Shown one piece after another: positions 26,030 to 34,015 of a stretch of 64,000 nt of DNA (within the stretch, counting starts at the first letter, position 1; each line of letters starts with the position of its first letter). The notes beneath the pieces are model-generated. The model was not told the DNA's origin. It did no database searches and worked only from the letters and a program-made list of their open reading frames with translations. This DNA is from Mucilaginibacter gotjawali. GTDB taxonomy: Bacteria; Bacteroidota; Bacteroidia; Sphingobacteriales; Sphingobacteriaceae. The stretch lies in NCBI RefSeq assembly GCF_002355435.1, contig NZ_AP017313.1, positions 2,976,001 to 3,040,000 of the forward strand. Direction: 5' to 3'. A program made the position numbers and the translations under genes.

Positions 26030-26057
26030 GAATTTAAATTTAATTTCTAATTTGGTG

Positions 26058-26065
26058 CAAAAATA
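26058..26065 (-). promoter_or_regulatory. -7 box of the reductase-hydrolase-aag unit
   Basis: The minus strand reads TATTTTTG, matching TAnnTTTG, about 29 bp before the start codon at 26029. The -33 TTG lies 23 bp away, somewhat far. Confidence 0.45.
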
Positions 26066-26070
26066 CAGCA

Positions 26071-26691
26071 ATGTCAGTGATACTTAATCAACGAAATCTA
26101 TTTGTGACCAAAAGATTTGAAATAACTGATCAATCTTTAAAATTTGCGTTTAAAAGTCCACTTGCTTATTTTGAAGATGAATTTACGTTTGAAGAAATAA
26201 CTAAGAAATATACGCGGAAGAAATCTCATTATCTATTAACATTAATTCCCGGTGTACTTTGTTTTATTGGAGTAATTATCACTGTATTTTCTCATTTATA
26301 TGAAAGAAATGGCAGTTCTGTAGACGACATATTACTTTATTGTGTTTTAAGTTCTATTTTGCTTATCCTTTCTGCTTTATTGTTTGAAAACGTTGTAATT
26401 GCAATGATGACAAGTGGAAAAGCCATTACATTCTATGCTAATTCGCCGAGCCGGGATGAAGTAGATGGCTTTATAGCATTGCTAATAGCTGAACAAAAAC
26501 AATATTTACTGAATAGATATGCAAAAGCAGATCTTTATGTGTCAACTGAACAGCTTTCGGCCAATTTAAAATGGCTCCGAGACCGAAACATGATTGATGA
26601 TGTAGAGTTAGACGAACTACGGATTAAAATCTTACCTAAACCGGGGGGTAATTCTTCAGTTGGCTTTAAAATAACTCCCGGTTCTAATTGA
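26071..26691 (+). CDS. Hypothetical membrane protein with two helices
   Basis: A 206-residue protein that I do not recognise. About 50 N-terminal residues precede two hydrophobic helices (about 53-73 and 87-110), then a cytoplasmic-type helical tail (EQKQYLLNRYAKADL, LKWLRDRNMIDDVELDELRIKIL). The N-terminal part (LKFAFKSPLAYFEDEFTFEEI) looks like a small PH-like or bacterial membrane-associated domain. It begins 41 bp from the divergent reductase gene and is followed 23 bp later by another small unknown gene. Base use is more AT-rich than its neighbours. Confidence 0.72.
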   Translation: MSVILNQRNLFVTKRFEITDQSLKFAFKSPLAYFEDEFTFEEITKKYTRKKSHYLLTLIPGVLCFIGVIITVFSHLYERNGSSVDDILLYCVLSSILLILSALLFENVVIAMMTSGKAITFYANSPSRDEVDGFIALLIAEQKQYLLNRYAKADLYVSTEQLSANLKWLRDRNMIDDVELDELRIKILPKPGGNSSVGFKITPGSN

Positions 26692-26714
26692 CAAGTTCAT
26701 AAGCCAAAAACACT

Positions 26715-26963
26715 ATGAGAATCATTGCCGAATTACCCCATCCCGAATTTAAGATCTCCATCCTTAATATGAACAGTAAATACATTGTGAAGATTGAGCA
26801 GGGGAGTTTTGAGCAAACCTACAAAATCGCAGAGATCGACCTGCTTGACGGGGTGAACAGCATTTTCGAAATTATGGATGAGGCGTTTTTAAAGACCGTT
26901 TCAGCCCGCTTTGCAGAAATGCGAAAGGATTTTAAAGAAACCTATCAACGCTATAACTATTGA
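26715..26963 (+). CDS. Hypothetical 82-residue protein
   Basis: A short soluble alpha/beta protein (MRIIAELPHPEFKISILNMN at the start) with alternating strands for the first 40 residues and a charged helix at the end (KTVSARFAEMRKDFKETYQRY). I believe similar short proteins are widespread in Bacteroidota without known function, but I cannot name a family. It lies 23 bp after the two-helix membrane protein gene and probably shares its transcript. The next 230 bp hold nothing recognisable except AT-rich sequence. Confidence 0.75.
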   Translation: MRIIAELPHPEFKISILNMNSKYIVKIEQGSFEQTYKIAEIDLLDGVNSIFEIMDEAFLKTVSARFAEMRKDFKETYQRYNY

Positions 26964-27193
26964 TTCCGGTTGTCTTTGTAAATTATTGAAATATAGTTAT
27001 TTATACACTCGGAAAATAGAATTCAAAATATTATTTGGTTTTTCAAGGTTAAAACAACCCCTTTTTATAGCTTTAATTCAACCTGTTTAATCTGTATTTA
27101 TAATTAAATAGCTGAAATATAACCATTTATACCGACTTAAAATTCTTTGCCAAATTATATTCTGAGGCCATAAAGTGCCAAATAAATGGGAAG

Positions 27194-27922
27194 TCAGGCG
27201 GAAATAAGGTCGCAATACCAAAAACCGGATAGTTTTTTATTTGTGTCAGAAACGCAGGAATCATCTGCATTTTGCGGCGCCTTATATTCCTTGAAAACCT
27301 TCACGCCTGTTTTGTATCTGATCTCCGATGAGAAGATCGGGCCCATAAAAGCGAACGTGTGAAACTCGCCGTTCTCGCCGCAAACATCCACATCATCCGG
27401 TAATGAAAGTATGAGTTCAGGAGTGATCTCCTTACCCACTATTCGTTCCAGGCGTTCCTGGGTGCAGGCGATCACGGTGCCAAAGCCAAGGTCTAAAAAC
27501 TCGTTGATCAGTTCATGGGTATCCCTTTTCCATAAAGGGTAAATGCCGGCCATGCCAATTTCGGCAAGCCGGTCATCGCGGTACTTTTTAAGGTCCTCTA
27601 AAAATATATCTCCGAAAATGGAATGGGTAATACCCTCGCTTTTAAAATGCTCCAGGTGATACCGCATAACATTGTCATAGGCTTCCATACCCGGCATTTC
27701 CGGCAACCGGATCTGGTATAAAGGTATGCCGATACTTTCCGCCTGTTTAATTAAAAGCTCCGTACGAACGCCGTGCATCGAGATCCTGTCGACGGCATCG
27801 TTAATGGTAGTGACAAGGTACTTAATATCCAGCTCTGGATTTTGGAGGCAATGATAAAGCGCCAGCGCACTGTCCTTGCCACCGCTCCAGTTGAAGATGC
27901 ATTTCTTTATGGATGATTTCAC
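27194..27922 (-). CDS. Diphthine-ammonia-ligase-like ATP-PP-loop enzyme
   Basis: A 242-residue adenylating enzyme of the ATP_bind_4 family. The PP-loop is NWSGGKDSALAL near the start, and VCGENGEFHTFAF is the second signature of diphthine-ammonia ligases and related MJ0570-type proteins. Bacteria lack diphthamide, so the true substrate is unknown; amidation by ammonia after adenylation is the likely chemistry. The start is a GTG at 27922; a stop codon lies two codons upstream, so no longer form exists. It is downstream of the sirtuin gene on the same strand. Confidence 0.88.
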   Translation of the reverse strand: MKSSIKKCIFNWSGGKDSALALYHCLQNPELDIKYLVTTINDAVDRISMHGVRTELLIKQAESIGIPLYQIRLPEMPGMEAYDNVMRYHLEHFKSEGITHSIFGDIFLEDLKKYRDDRLAEIGMAGIYPLWKRDTHELINEFLDLGFGTVIACTQERLERIVGKEITPELILSLPDDVDVCGENGEFHTFAFMGPIFSSEIRYKTGVKVFKEYKAPQNADDSCVSDTNKKLSGFWYCDLISA

Positions 27923-27951
27923 TGATTATGTTTTTGATTACACCGATTATT

Positions 27952-28060
27952 TTGTCTGAACACGATTTACAGGATTGAAAGGATTTTTGAGATAAAAATG
28001 GTTAGCCGTCGGAAATAAATCCAGAAGATCAAAAAAATCTTATGAATCGTGTTCAGACAA
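27952..28060. repeat. Inverted repeat overlapping the sirtuin 3' end
   Basis: Perfect 16-bp arms TTGTCTGAACACGATT (27952-27967) and AATCGTGTTCAGACAA (28045-28060). The left arm continues into a tacaggattgaaaggattttt unit that resembles a dispersed repeat common in Bacteroidota. The right arm encodes the last residues of the sirtuin (SELSEHDS) and its stop. Confidence 0.8.
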
Positions 28061-28732
28061 TTCACTAACTAACGCAGGCACTCCTACCGTCGCTTTCTCT
28101 TCAATTTTTATAAAATGATCCTGGCGGCTAAGGTATGGAATGTTTGGGTCGACGATATATTTGGGAACATTTGGCCGGACATAGTTTACCAGTCCGGCGG
28201 CCGGGTAAACGGCCAGCGATGATCCAACCAAAATAAACAAATCAGCTTCTGAACATATTTGGGCTGCCTTAGTTATCATGGGGACATCTTCGCCAAACCA
28301 AACTACGTGGGCGCGTAATTGTGACCCCAGTTCGCATAACTCCCCCATTTTTATTTCCCATCCGTCAATGGGATAGGTAAGGTTTGGGTTTAAGCTCGAT
28401 TGGGAACGGGTAATAATACCATGCAGATGCACCACCTTGGTTGAACCTGCCCTTTCGTGCAGGTCGTCAATGTTTTGGGTGATGATGGTAACATCATATT
28501 TTTCTTCAAGTTTGGCCAGGGCAAAATGCGCCGCATTAGGTTTGGCTTCCAGTACCGTTTTGCGACGCTCGTTATAAAATTCCTGTACCAAAACAGGATT
28601 TCTGCGCCAGGCTTCCGGCGTCGCTACGTCCTCAATATTATATCCCTCCCACAGGCCGTCACTGTCCCTGAAGGTTTTTAAACCACTCTCGGCGCTAATG
28701 CCGGCGCCGGTTAATACTACTATCTTTTTCAT
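28040..28732 (-). CDS. cobB: Sirtuin-type NAD-dependent protein deacylase
   Basis: NAD-consuming lysine deacylase of 230 residues. It starts KKIVVLTGAGISAESGLKTF, the NAD-binding GAGxS motif. TQNIDDLHERAGS and the catalytic histidine in VVHLHG follow. The usual zinc-binding cysteines are largely replaced (only one appears in QLRAH/CELGS), as in a subset of class III-type bacterial sirtuins. An AxxxxY/R-type desuccinylase pocket is not decided. I chose ATG 28732, since the longer open frame to 28762 adds only palindromic repeat sequence. It is separated from the cobalamin genes by a terminator. Confidence 0.92.
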   Translation of the reverse strand: MKKIVVLTGAGISAESGLKTFRDSDGLWEGYNIEDVATPEAWRRNPVLVQEFYNERRKTVLEAKPNAAHFALAKLEEKYDVTIITQNIDDLHERAGSTKVVHLHGIITRSQSSLNPNLTYPIDGWEIKMGELCELGSQLRAHVVWFGEDVPMITKAAQICSEADLFILVGSSLAVYPAAGLVNYVRPNVPKYIVDPNIPYLSRQDHFIKIEEKATVGVPALVSELSEHDS

Positions 28733-28745
28733 TATTGAATATTTT

Positions 28746-28773
28746 GTAGAGTCGCGATGCATCGCGACTCTAC
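28746..28773. repeat. 28-bp perfect palindrome before the sirtuin gene
   Basis: GTAGAGTCGCGATG followed by its exact reverse complement. It resembles in design the gtagagacgcaa palindrome upstream of kynU (24200). It lies 14 bp before the sirtuin ATG, so it would fold into a hairpin in the leader if transcribed. Confidence 0.85.
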
Positions 28774-28800
28774 GACGTTTTTATAAAAAATAAATCTCAT

Positions 28801-28836
28801 AAAAAAAGCGGCTCGTTTATATTGAACCGCTTTTTT
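28801..28836 (-). terminator. Terminator of the btuB-DUF6580 unit
   Basis: On the minus strand AAGCGGTTC pairs with GAGCCGCTT (one G-U) across a 13-nt loop, with A and T runs on both sides. It lies 17 bp after the DUF6580 stop and works in either direction in principle. Confidence 0.75.
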
Positions 28837-28852
28837 AATAAAATTTATTATG

Positions 28853-29428
28853 TTAAATAGCCGGTTCTTTTTGGATGCGTAAAAAAGTGTATTTACGCTG
28901 CGCCAGTTCAAATCCACCAAACAGAATGGCACAAAAAACGATATCACCCAAAACCATATTACGTTCAAATGGAATAGCCGCAATAAGCGATTGGCCATAT
29001 CCAACTAAATTGTGTGGATAAAGCGATCCGTATAACCATGGCATATCAATAATTAACCAGTGAACCGCAACGGACGCTAAAGAGGCGATAGCTATGTTGC
29101 CAACATTCGCTTTTTTGATCAGGCTACCAATAAATACCATAATGGCAAAAGTTAAATAAACCCAAAACGAGCCGCCATACCACAACACCCATTTAGCGGT
29201 GTATAAGTAATTAATCAGGATATCACTGGCAAACAGGGTAAGCAACACCACCAGGTATGCCTTCCACTTATCAGTAAAATAGGCGCCGCCAAACAGGGCA
29301 ATTGCCCCAACAGGCGTAAAGTTGCTTAATATATAAGGGAACTTAAAGCTGAGCAACCGCATGGCCGCGGCCGCAACAATCATTAATATAAGTACGATTG
29401 TCCGGGTGTTGATCTTTTGTAATGACAT
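28853..29428 (-). CDS. DUF6580-family putative transport protein
   Basis: Integral membrane protein of 191 residues with about five or six helices. Its N-terminal part (AAAAMRLLSFKFPYILSNFTPVG then IALFGGAYF) resembles S-component-like transport proteins grouped as DUF6580. It lies 50 bp downstream of btuB and before the terminator, so the cobalamin riboswitch should control it. That suggests a role in moving cobalamin or a precursor across the inner membrane, in place of BtuCD. Substrate is an inference from context. Confidence 0.82.
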   Translation of the reverse strand: MSLQKINTRTIVLILMIVAAAAMRLLSFKFPYILSNFTPVGAIALFGGAYFTDKWKAYLVVLLTLFASDILINYLYTAKWVLWYGGSFWVYLTFAIMVFIGSLIKKANVGNIAIASLASVAVHWLIIDMPWLYGSLYPHNLVGYGQSLIAAIPFERNMVLGDIVFCAILFGGFELAQRKYTFLRIQKEPAI

Positions 29429-29478
29429 AGTTGAATTTATGGAGTAAAATTAGTGATAATCCTTTCAAATAAAAATTC

Positions 29479-31401
29479 TTAATTGATTTGGTATTTTATA
29501 CCCTCCATAAAATTAAACCTGCTGGTATTATACCCTGTCCAGTCGGTATATTTTTGATCGAGAATATTTTTAAAATCAGCAAACAGGCTGAAGTGTTTAT
29601 TGATGACATACTGCAAATGAGCATCCAATAAACCATATGGTTTTAAAGTAATAACGGAAACCGAATAGTCCGGATTAAATTTTTCGTCCTTTCTGTCGCC
29701 AGTGTATTTATAATTTAAACCTGCAGAAAAACCGTTACTCACCTGGTAGTATACGTTTGCTCCGAAAGTGAATTTCGGCCTGCGGTAAAGATTGCCGGTG
29801 TTAACTCCGTTTTCATCAGTTAAAGTTCCGGTAACGTAAGCCAGGTATGCCGACGCTGTTAGTTTTTTCATGGTTAGCTTTAACTCACTTTCATAGCCTT
29901 TATCTTTTTGCTGGTCGCCATTTTGGTATTTACCATAGGGTGCTGTTGCTTCCGAAAGAAAGTATAGTACATCTTTGGTGTTATTTCTGTAAAAAACGGT
30001 GTTAAATGAAAGTGTGTTTTGAATCAGCTCCCAGTCAAATCCCGCTTCGAAAGAACTAGTAGTTTCCGGCTTCAGGTCAGTATTGCCGTAGATAGAAAAA
30101 AGCTGGTATAATGACGGCGTTTTATAAGCGGATGCCGCTGTAACAAATATTTTTAGCTGATGAAACAATAATACGGATGGATTTATGGTATAGGTACCAT
30201 TGCTGCCGTATTTGTTATTATGGTTATAACGGCCACCCAGCTCCATGTGAAATATGCCGGATTTATAAAAAAGGGACGTGTATACGCTTGCTATGCTGTT
30301 GTTTACTTTCTGAATGGTATCGTAGGTGCTGTATTGCCTGGTGTTGCTGTACTTAAAATCGGCACCGCTGGTTAAATCCAGGTGGTTACCAATACTATAA
30401 TTTAAAATAGCTTCGGCATCTGTAATATGACCTGTATTTTTTTGGTAAGATGGAAAATCGAAGTTCACCGCACTTGCCGCATCATTATAATTGTTTTTGA
30501 CGTCAGTTTGATTGATGTTGAATTTCAGGTCGCCTTTGTCAAGCTTTAGTTTAGCGCCTAAGCCGCCGAATATAAATGTGTTGGCATAAGTATAGTTCTG
30601 GTCATCCTGGAAAGCGCCATAAGGTAGGTTTCCGGTATTATAGCTGGTTTGCAGGTTGCCGTTAAGCACCAATTTATCTGAAACATGCTGATTTAAATTT
30701 ATACTAGCCGAGCGTTGATGAAAGCCATCATTCCTAAAGCCTGCTTTGCCGGTAGTATCTGTGGCTGCAGGGAATCCTTTTGAATCTGTGTTGGAAAGGT
30801 TTAGGGCAATATCCGTATTTTTCACAGTGCCAATCAATCCCGCTGATTCTTTAAACGTATTATAACTACCGCCACTCAGTTGCACGTTGCTTTTTAGCCC
30901 CTGCCCTGTTGAATGTCTGGTGATGATGTTGATCACCCCGGCAACTGCATCTGATCCATATAATGTCGAGCCGCTCCCTTTCAGGATTTCAATATGGTCG
31001 ATCTGGTCGAGCGGGAAAGCGTTCAGGTCATAAGCCCCTTCAATGGTCGAAGCATTATTCACCGGGAAACCATCAATCAAAATCAGGGTGTTACCTGTTG
31101 AAGCACCTCTAAGGAAAACAGATGAACTGATCCCCGGCGCGTTGTTTGCTCCTGAAAAAGTAATGCCCGGAACAGTGTTCAATAATTCAGGCAGCGTTTT
31201 GCCTTGTGAGCGGCTGATCTCTGCGGCAGTGATCACGGTTACCACCCGGCCAATTTCTGATAATTTTTTTGGTGAACGTGTGGCGGTAACCACTACATCA
31301 TTGAGTACCCGGGATGTGTCCTGGGCGTGCGCTGGCGTACTCAGCAGCGCAAGTTGTACAAGCCCCAGGCCTGCAGCAACAAATGCATAATTTTTTTTCA
31401 T
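29479..31401 (-). CDS. btuB: TonB-dependent vitamin B12 receptor
   Basis: Outer-membrane receptor of 640 residues that imports cobalamin using TonB energy. It has a signal peptide (MKKNYAFVAAGLGLVQLALLS, cut after AHA), a TonB-box-like VLNDVVVTATR, a plug domain (LPELLNTVPGI, then LRGASTGNTLILIDGFPVN and GSGSTLYGSDAVAGVINII) and a 22-strand barrel ending in MEGIKYQIN. The size is like E. coli BtuB. Substrate assignment rests on the cobalamin riboswitch in its leader. It is the first gene of the unit with the DUF6580 protein. Confidence 0.95.
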   Translation of the reverse strand: MKKNYAFVAAGLGLVQLALLSTPAHAQDTSRVLNDVVVTATRSPKKLSEIGRVVTVITAAEISRSQGKTLPELLNTVPGITFSGANNAPGISSSVFLRGASTGNTLILIDGFPVNNASTIEGAYDLNAFPLDQIDHIEILKGSGSTLYGSDAVAGVINIITRHSTGQGLKSNVQLSGGSYNTFKESAGLIGTVKNTDIALNLSNTDSKGFPAATDTTGKAGFRNDGFHQRSASINLNQHVSDKLVLNGNLQTSYNTGNLPYGAFQDDQNYTYANTFIFGGLGAKLKLDKGDLKFNINQTDVKNNYNDAASAVNFDFPSYQKNTGHITDAEAILNYSIGNHLDLTSGADFKYSNTRQYSTYDTIQKVNNSIASVYTSLFYKSGIFHMELGGRYNHNNKYGSNGTYTINPSVLLFHQLKIFVTAASAYKTPSLYQLFSIYGNTDLKPETTSSFEAGFDWELIQNTLSFNTVFYRNNTKDVLYFLSEATAPYGKYQNGDQQKDKGYESELKLTMKKLTASAYLAYVTGTLTDENGVNTGNLYRRPKFTFGANVYYQVSNGFSAGLNYKYTGDRKDEKFNPDYSVSVITLKPYGLLDAHLQYVINKHFSLFADFKNILDQKYTDWTGYNTSRFNFMEGIKYQIN

Positions 31402-31407
31402 GTTGTT

Positions 31408-31423
31408 GTGAGTTTAAACCCAC
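31408..31423 (-). promoter_or_regulatory. Hairpin just before the btuB start codon
   Basis: In the transcript GUGGGU pairs with ACUCAC (one G-U) around a UUAA loop, ending seven bases before the AUG. It could mask the ribosome-binding region as part of the riboswitch's expression platform. This is a structural inference only. Confidence 0.4.
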
Positions 31424-31510
31424 AGCATACAGAAATGAAAAGAATGGAAACGACGGATGAGTTTCACATTCAAGCTTCAATCCCCGAAAGCTATGAATAA
31501 TATTTATGCT

Positions 31511-31677
31511 GAGGCAGGTCTTCTGACTTACTCCCCTCCTGCCCGGCCTTCCCGCCCCGAAAATATCGGAACAGTGGCATTTGATTGGGCATTGGTTTTG
31601 GAGCTTACAGCTGCGGGACAGTTACGGATTTACACCGTATTCCCTTTTAATCATCCGTTAAATATTAGCGGATGAAC
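31511..31677 (-). promoter_or_regulatory. Cobalamin riboswitch
   Basis: Aptamer on the minus strand with all the expected conserved parts in order: AAAAGGGAATACGGTG, then AATCCGTAACTGTCCCGC, GCTGTAAGCTC, GCCACTG, a GGGAAGGC segment, and the B12 box AGTCAGAAGACCTGCCTC near the 3' end. It lies in the btuB leader about 110 nt before the start codon. Cobalamin binding should lower btuB and DUF6580 expression. Confidence 0.96.
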
Positions 31678-31687
31678 CAAAGCGATG

Positions 31688-31717
31688 CAAAAGTAGGATA
31701 AGATTTTTATTTCACAA
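31688..31717 (-). promoter_or_regulatory. Promoter of the riboswitch-btuB transcript
   Basis: On the minus strand TTG (31715-31717), 19 bp, then TACTTTTG (31688-31695): a good Bacteroidota -33/-7 promoter. Transcription would begin about 5 bp before the aptamer. Confidence 0.7.
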
Positions 31718-31811
31718 CAGAGTTTGTATTTTAGTTGATTAAGTGAGCGGTTGATTATGTTTAGATGCGGGACAATTAATTACTCATCATTTGCATAAAT
31801 AATTATTCCTC

Positions 31812-33059
31812 ATGAAGCGATATTTTTATTTCCTTGTATTATTTATGTTAAGTCTATCGGCTTCCGCACAACAAATTGACACTATCTTCCTAAAAAATTT
31901 ACTCGAATCCCATCCTGAACTTTTCAGCCATATCCTCAACCACCCTACCCATAACGAAGTACAAATTTTGTATACCCGAATTGACCGGGATGAAAATAAC
32001 GTACCTCATTTTACATCTTACAGTTATCGTTTAAATCCCAATCATTATTTCTACCCGGCAAGTACGGTGAAGCTGCCAGCAGCCATTTTTGCTTTAGAGA
32101 AATTAAATGAATTGAAAATCCCCCGCCTGTCTATTAAATCGGCAATGAAAACAGATAGTTCTTTTGCAGGAGAAACAAAAATGCTTAAAGACTCCCTGGC
32201 AAAAAACGGCCTGCCAAGCATTGAACAATACATTAAGGAAATCTTGCTGGTAAGCGACAATTTTGCCTATAACCGGCTTTATGAATTTGTTGGCCGGGCG
32301 GAGATTAATGATAAACTAAAGAAATACGGCCTCAATAATACCCGCATCATTGGCCGGCTGGCCATAGGCGATGCAGGTGAAGGCGCCAAACATACCAACG
32401 CCATCAACTTTTACAATGGCAACAAACTCGTCTATCACCAGCCAGTGCAATACGATGCGCGCGAATACCCCATGCACCTCTGCAACATGGTCGTGGGTAA
32501 GGGTTATATGGATAGAAACGACAAATTGGTGATGAAGCCTTTCGATTTCAGCGATAAAAACGTTTATACCATTGCCGACCAGCAATCGGTATTAAAGCGA
32601 CTGCTCTTCCCCGAAGTTTACCCTGAAAATGACCGTTTTAATCTAACCCCTGATCAATATAAATTCATTTACCATTATATGAGCATGTTCCCTACAGAGA
32701 GTAAATATCCAACTTACAAACAGCCTGAATATTTCCCGGCGTATTGCAAATGGCTGTTTTATGGTGGAGACAGCACAGCGGTTATTGAACCGCACATCCG
32801 GATCTTTGACAAGATCGGCGACTCCTATGGCTTTGATATTGACAACGCCTATATCGTTGACTTTAAAAATAAGGTAGAATTTATCATCACTGCAGTTGTG
32901 CAATCTAACGACGACGAGATTTACAACGACAATAAATACGAATACAAAACCGTTTGCCTCCCCTTTATGAAAAACCTGGGCCGCCTGATCTATCAATATG
33001 AGCTAAGCCGCCCTAAAAAGTATTTGCCCGATCTGAGCAAGTTTAAGTTCAGGTATTAG
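31812..33059 (+). CDS. Secreted serine hydrolase, class A beta-lactamase-like
   Basis: A 415-residue exported protein with a signal peptide (MKRYFYFLVLFMLSLSASAQ). The class A beta-lactamase/transpeptidase-like parts are the SxxK motif S84-T-V-K87 and S148-D-N150. A K-I-G in place of K-T-G (FDKIGDSYGF) lies in the C-terminal third. It is about 120 residues longer than true beta-lactamases, with insertions after SDN. No E166-type omega-loop glutamate is obvious. Peptidase, esterase or peptidoglycan-related activity is as likely as beta-lactam hydrolysis. Single gene, transcribed away from btuB. Confidence 0.85.
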   Translation: MKRYFYFLVLFMLSLSASAQQIDTIFLKNLLESHPELFSHILNHPTHNEVQILYTRIDRDENNVPHFTSYSYRLNPNHYFYPASTVKLPAAIFALEKLNELKIPRLSIKSAMKTDSSFAGETKMLKDSLAKNGLPSIEQYIKEILLVSDNFAYNRLYEFVGRAEINDKLKKYGLNNTRIIGRLAIGDAGEGAKHTNAINFYNGNKLVYHQPVQYDAREYPMHLCNMVVGKGYMDRNDKLVMKPFDFSDKNVYTIADQQSVLKRLLFPEVYPENDRFNLTPDQYKFIYHYMSMFPTESKYPTYKQPEYFPAYCKWLFYGGDSTAVIEPHIRIFDKIGDSYGFDIDNAYIVDFKNKVEFIITAVVQSNDDEIYNDNKYEYKTVCLPFMKNLGRLIYQYELSRPKKYLPDLSKFKFRY

Positions 33060-33200
33060 TTGGTTGATAAGGTTGATTAAGTTGGATTAAGTTGATTAGG
33101 TTTAACAATCGGTGTAATCACAAATAGGTAATCGGTGAAATCCCAAAATCAATGAAATCATAATAATCAAAACTAATCTGTGATCAGGATTGTTATGGTG
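33060..33200. repeat. gattaagttgattaag-type repeat
   Basis: Tandem-like tggttgataaggttgatt units (33060-33105) followed by aatcggtgtaatcac/ggtaatcggtgaaatc units. The same gattaagttg motif appears at 60664-60760. No gene is seen. Confidence 0.6.
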
Positions 33201-33219
33201 TTACACCTATTTAAATACT

Positions 33220-33936
33220 ATGTCAACAACAACAATAGTGCGGATGAACGGTTACAATACCACCGCCGAAGAAAAAATAAACCTGAACTGGCCCGAACGC
33301 TATATTTCAATTGCAGCGGGCGTAAAGCTCGGTTTTTCAGGGTTGCGTCACTTATTTAAAAGCCCTTTTACCAGCCTTTTAAAACTGGGCGCCGGCGGGT
33401 ACCTCATGAACAGGGGCATAACCGGGCATTGCGAATTATATTCGCAGATGGGCAAAGACACTACAGAGCCGGTTAATATCAATATCAGATATTCCTTCAC
33501 GGTAACTAAGCCCAGGTCAGCAGTTTACAGTTTCTGGCGTAAACTGGATAATTTGCCCTTATTTATGAGCCACCTGGAAAGTGTCGATGTGTTGGATAAC
33601 GAACGCTCGCATTGGGTGCTCAAACTGCCTGCTGGTGTAGCTAACGTTAGCTGGGATGCCCAAATTGTGATGGATGTGCCCGGTGAGTTTATTGGATGGA
33701 GTTCTTTGCCCGGCTCAATAATTGATAATGCGGGTAAGGTTAGGTTCCGTGATACCCCGGATGGTGGCACATTGATCGATCTGCTTATTACCTACCAGCC
33801 ACCCGCGGGCGGCATCGGTGCAAGTGTAGCGCATATATTAAACCCTGTATTTAAAAATATGGTGGATACTGATGTTCAGAATTTCCGACAGTATATGGAT
33901 ATGGCTGATTTGGAAGAAGTGGTGATTATTGTCTGA
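33220..33936 (+). CDS. SRPBCC-domain protein with N-terminal membrane segment
   Basis: A 238-residue protein. Residues about 20-80 form a DUF2892-like hydrophobic region (WPERYISIAAGVKLGFSGL then KLGAGGYLMNRGITGHC), and residues 90-230 a SRPBCC/polyketide-cyclase fold (NIRYSFTVTKPRSAVYSFWRK, DGGTLIDLLITYQPPAGG). Such proteins bind hydrophobic ligands; no ligand can be named. ATG 33220 is chosen over an open frame that reaches 33190, since the extra residues are not conserved in type. A clear terminator follows. Confidence 0.85.
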   Translation: MSTTTIVRMNGYNTTAEEKINLNWPERYISIAAGVKLGFSGLRHLFKSPFTSLLKLGAGGYLMNRGITGHCELYSQMGKDTTEPVNINIRYSFTVTKPRSAVYSFWRKLDNLPLFMSHLESVDVLDNERSHWVLKLPAGVANVSWDAQIVMDVPGEFIGWSSLPGSIIDNAGKVRFRDTPDGGTLIDLLITYQPPAGGIGASVAHILNPVFKNMVDTDVQNFRQYMDMADLEEVVIIV

Positions 33937-33949
33937 ACCGGGATGAAAC

Positions 33950-33996
33950 GAATTTCAGGATTTCTGTGATTAGGAAATCCTGAAATTCTTCTTTTT
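33950..33996 (+). terminator. Terminator of the SRPBCC gene
   Basis: A perfect 15-bp stem, GAATTTCAGGATTTC (33950-33964) with GAAATCCTGAAATTC (33974-33988), 9-nt loop, followed by ttcttttttaaa. It also sits next to the convergent xerD stop, so it can serve both. Confidence 0.85.
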
Positions 33997-34015
33997 TAAA
34001 TTCCGAAATCCGAAA

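Noticed and set aside
26964..27193. Gene or RNA in the 230-bp gap after the 82-residue protein
   Set aside because: AT-rich sequence with no start-stop pair of note, no stem of usable length and no promoter match.
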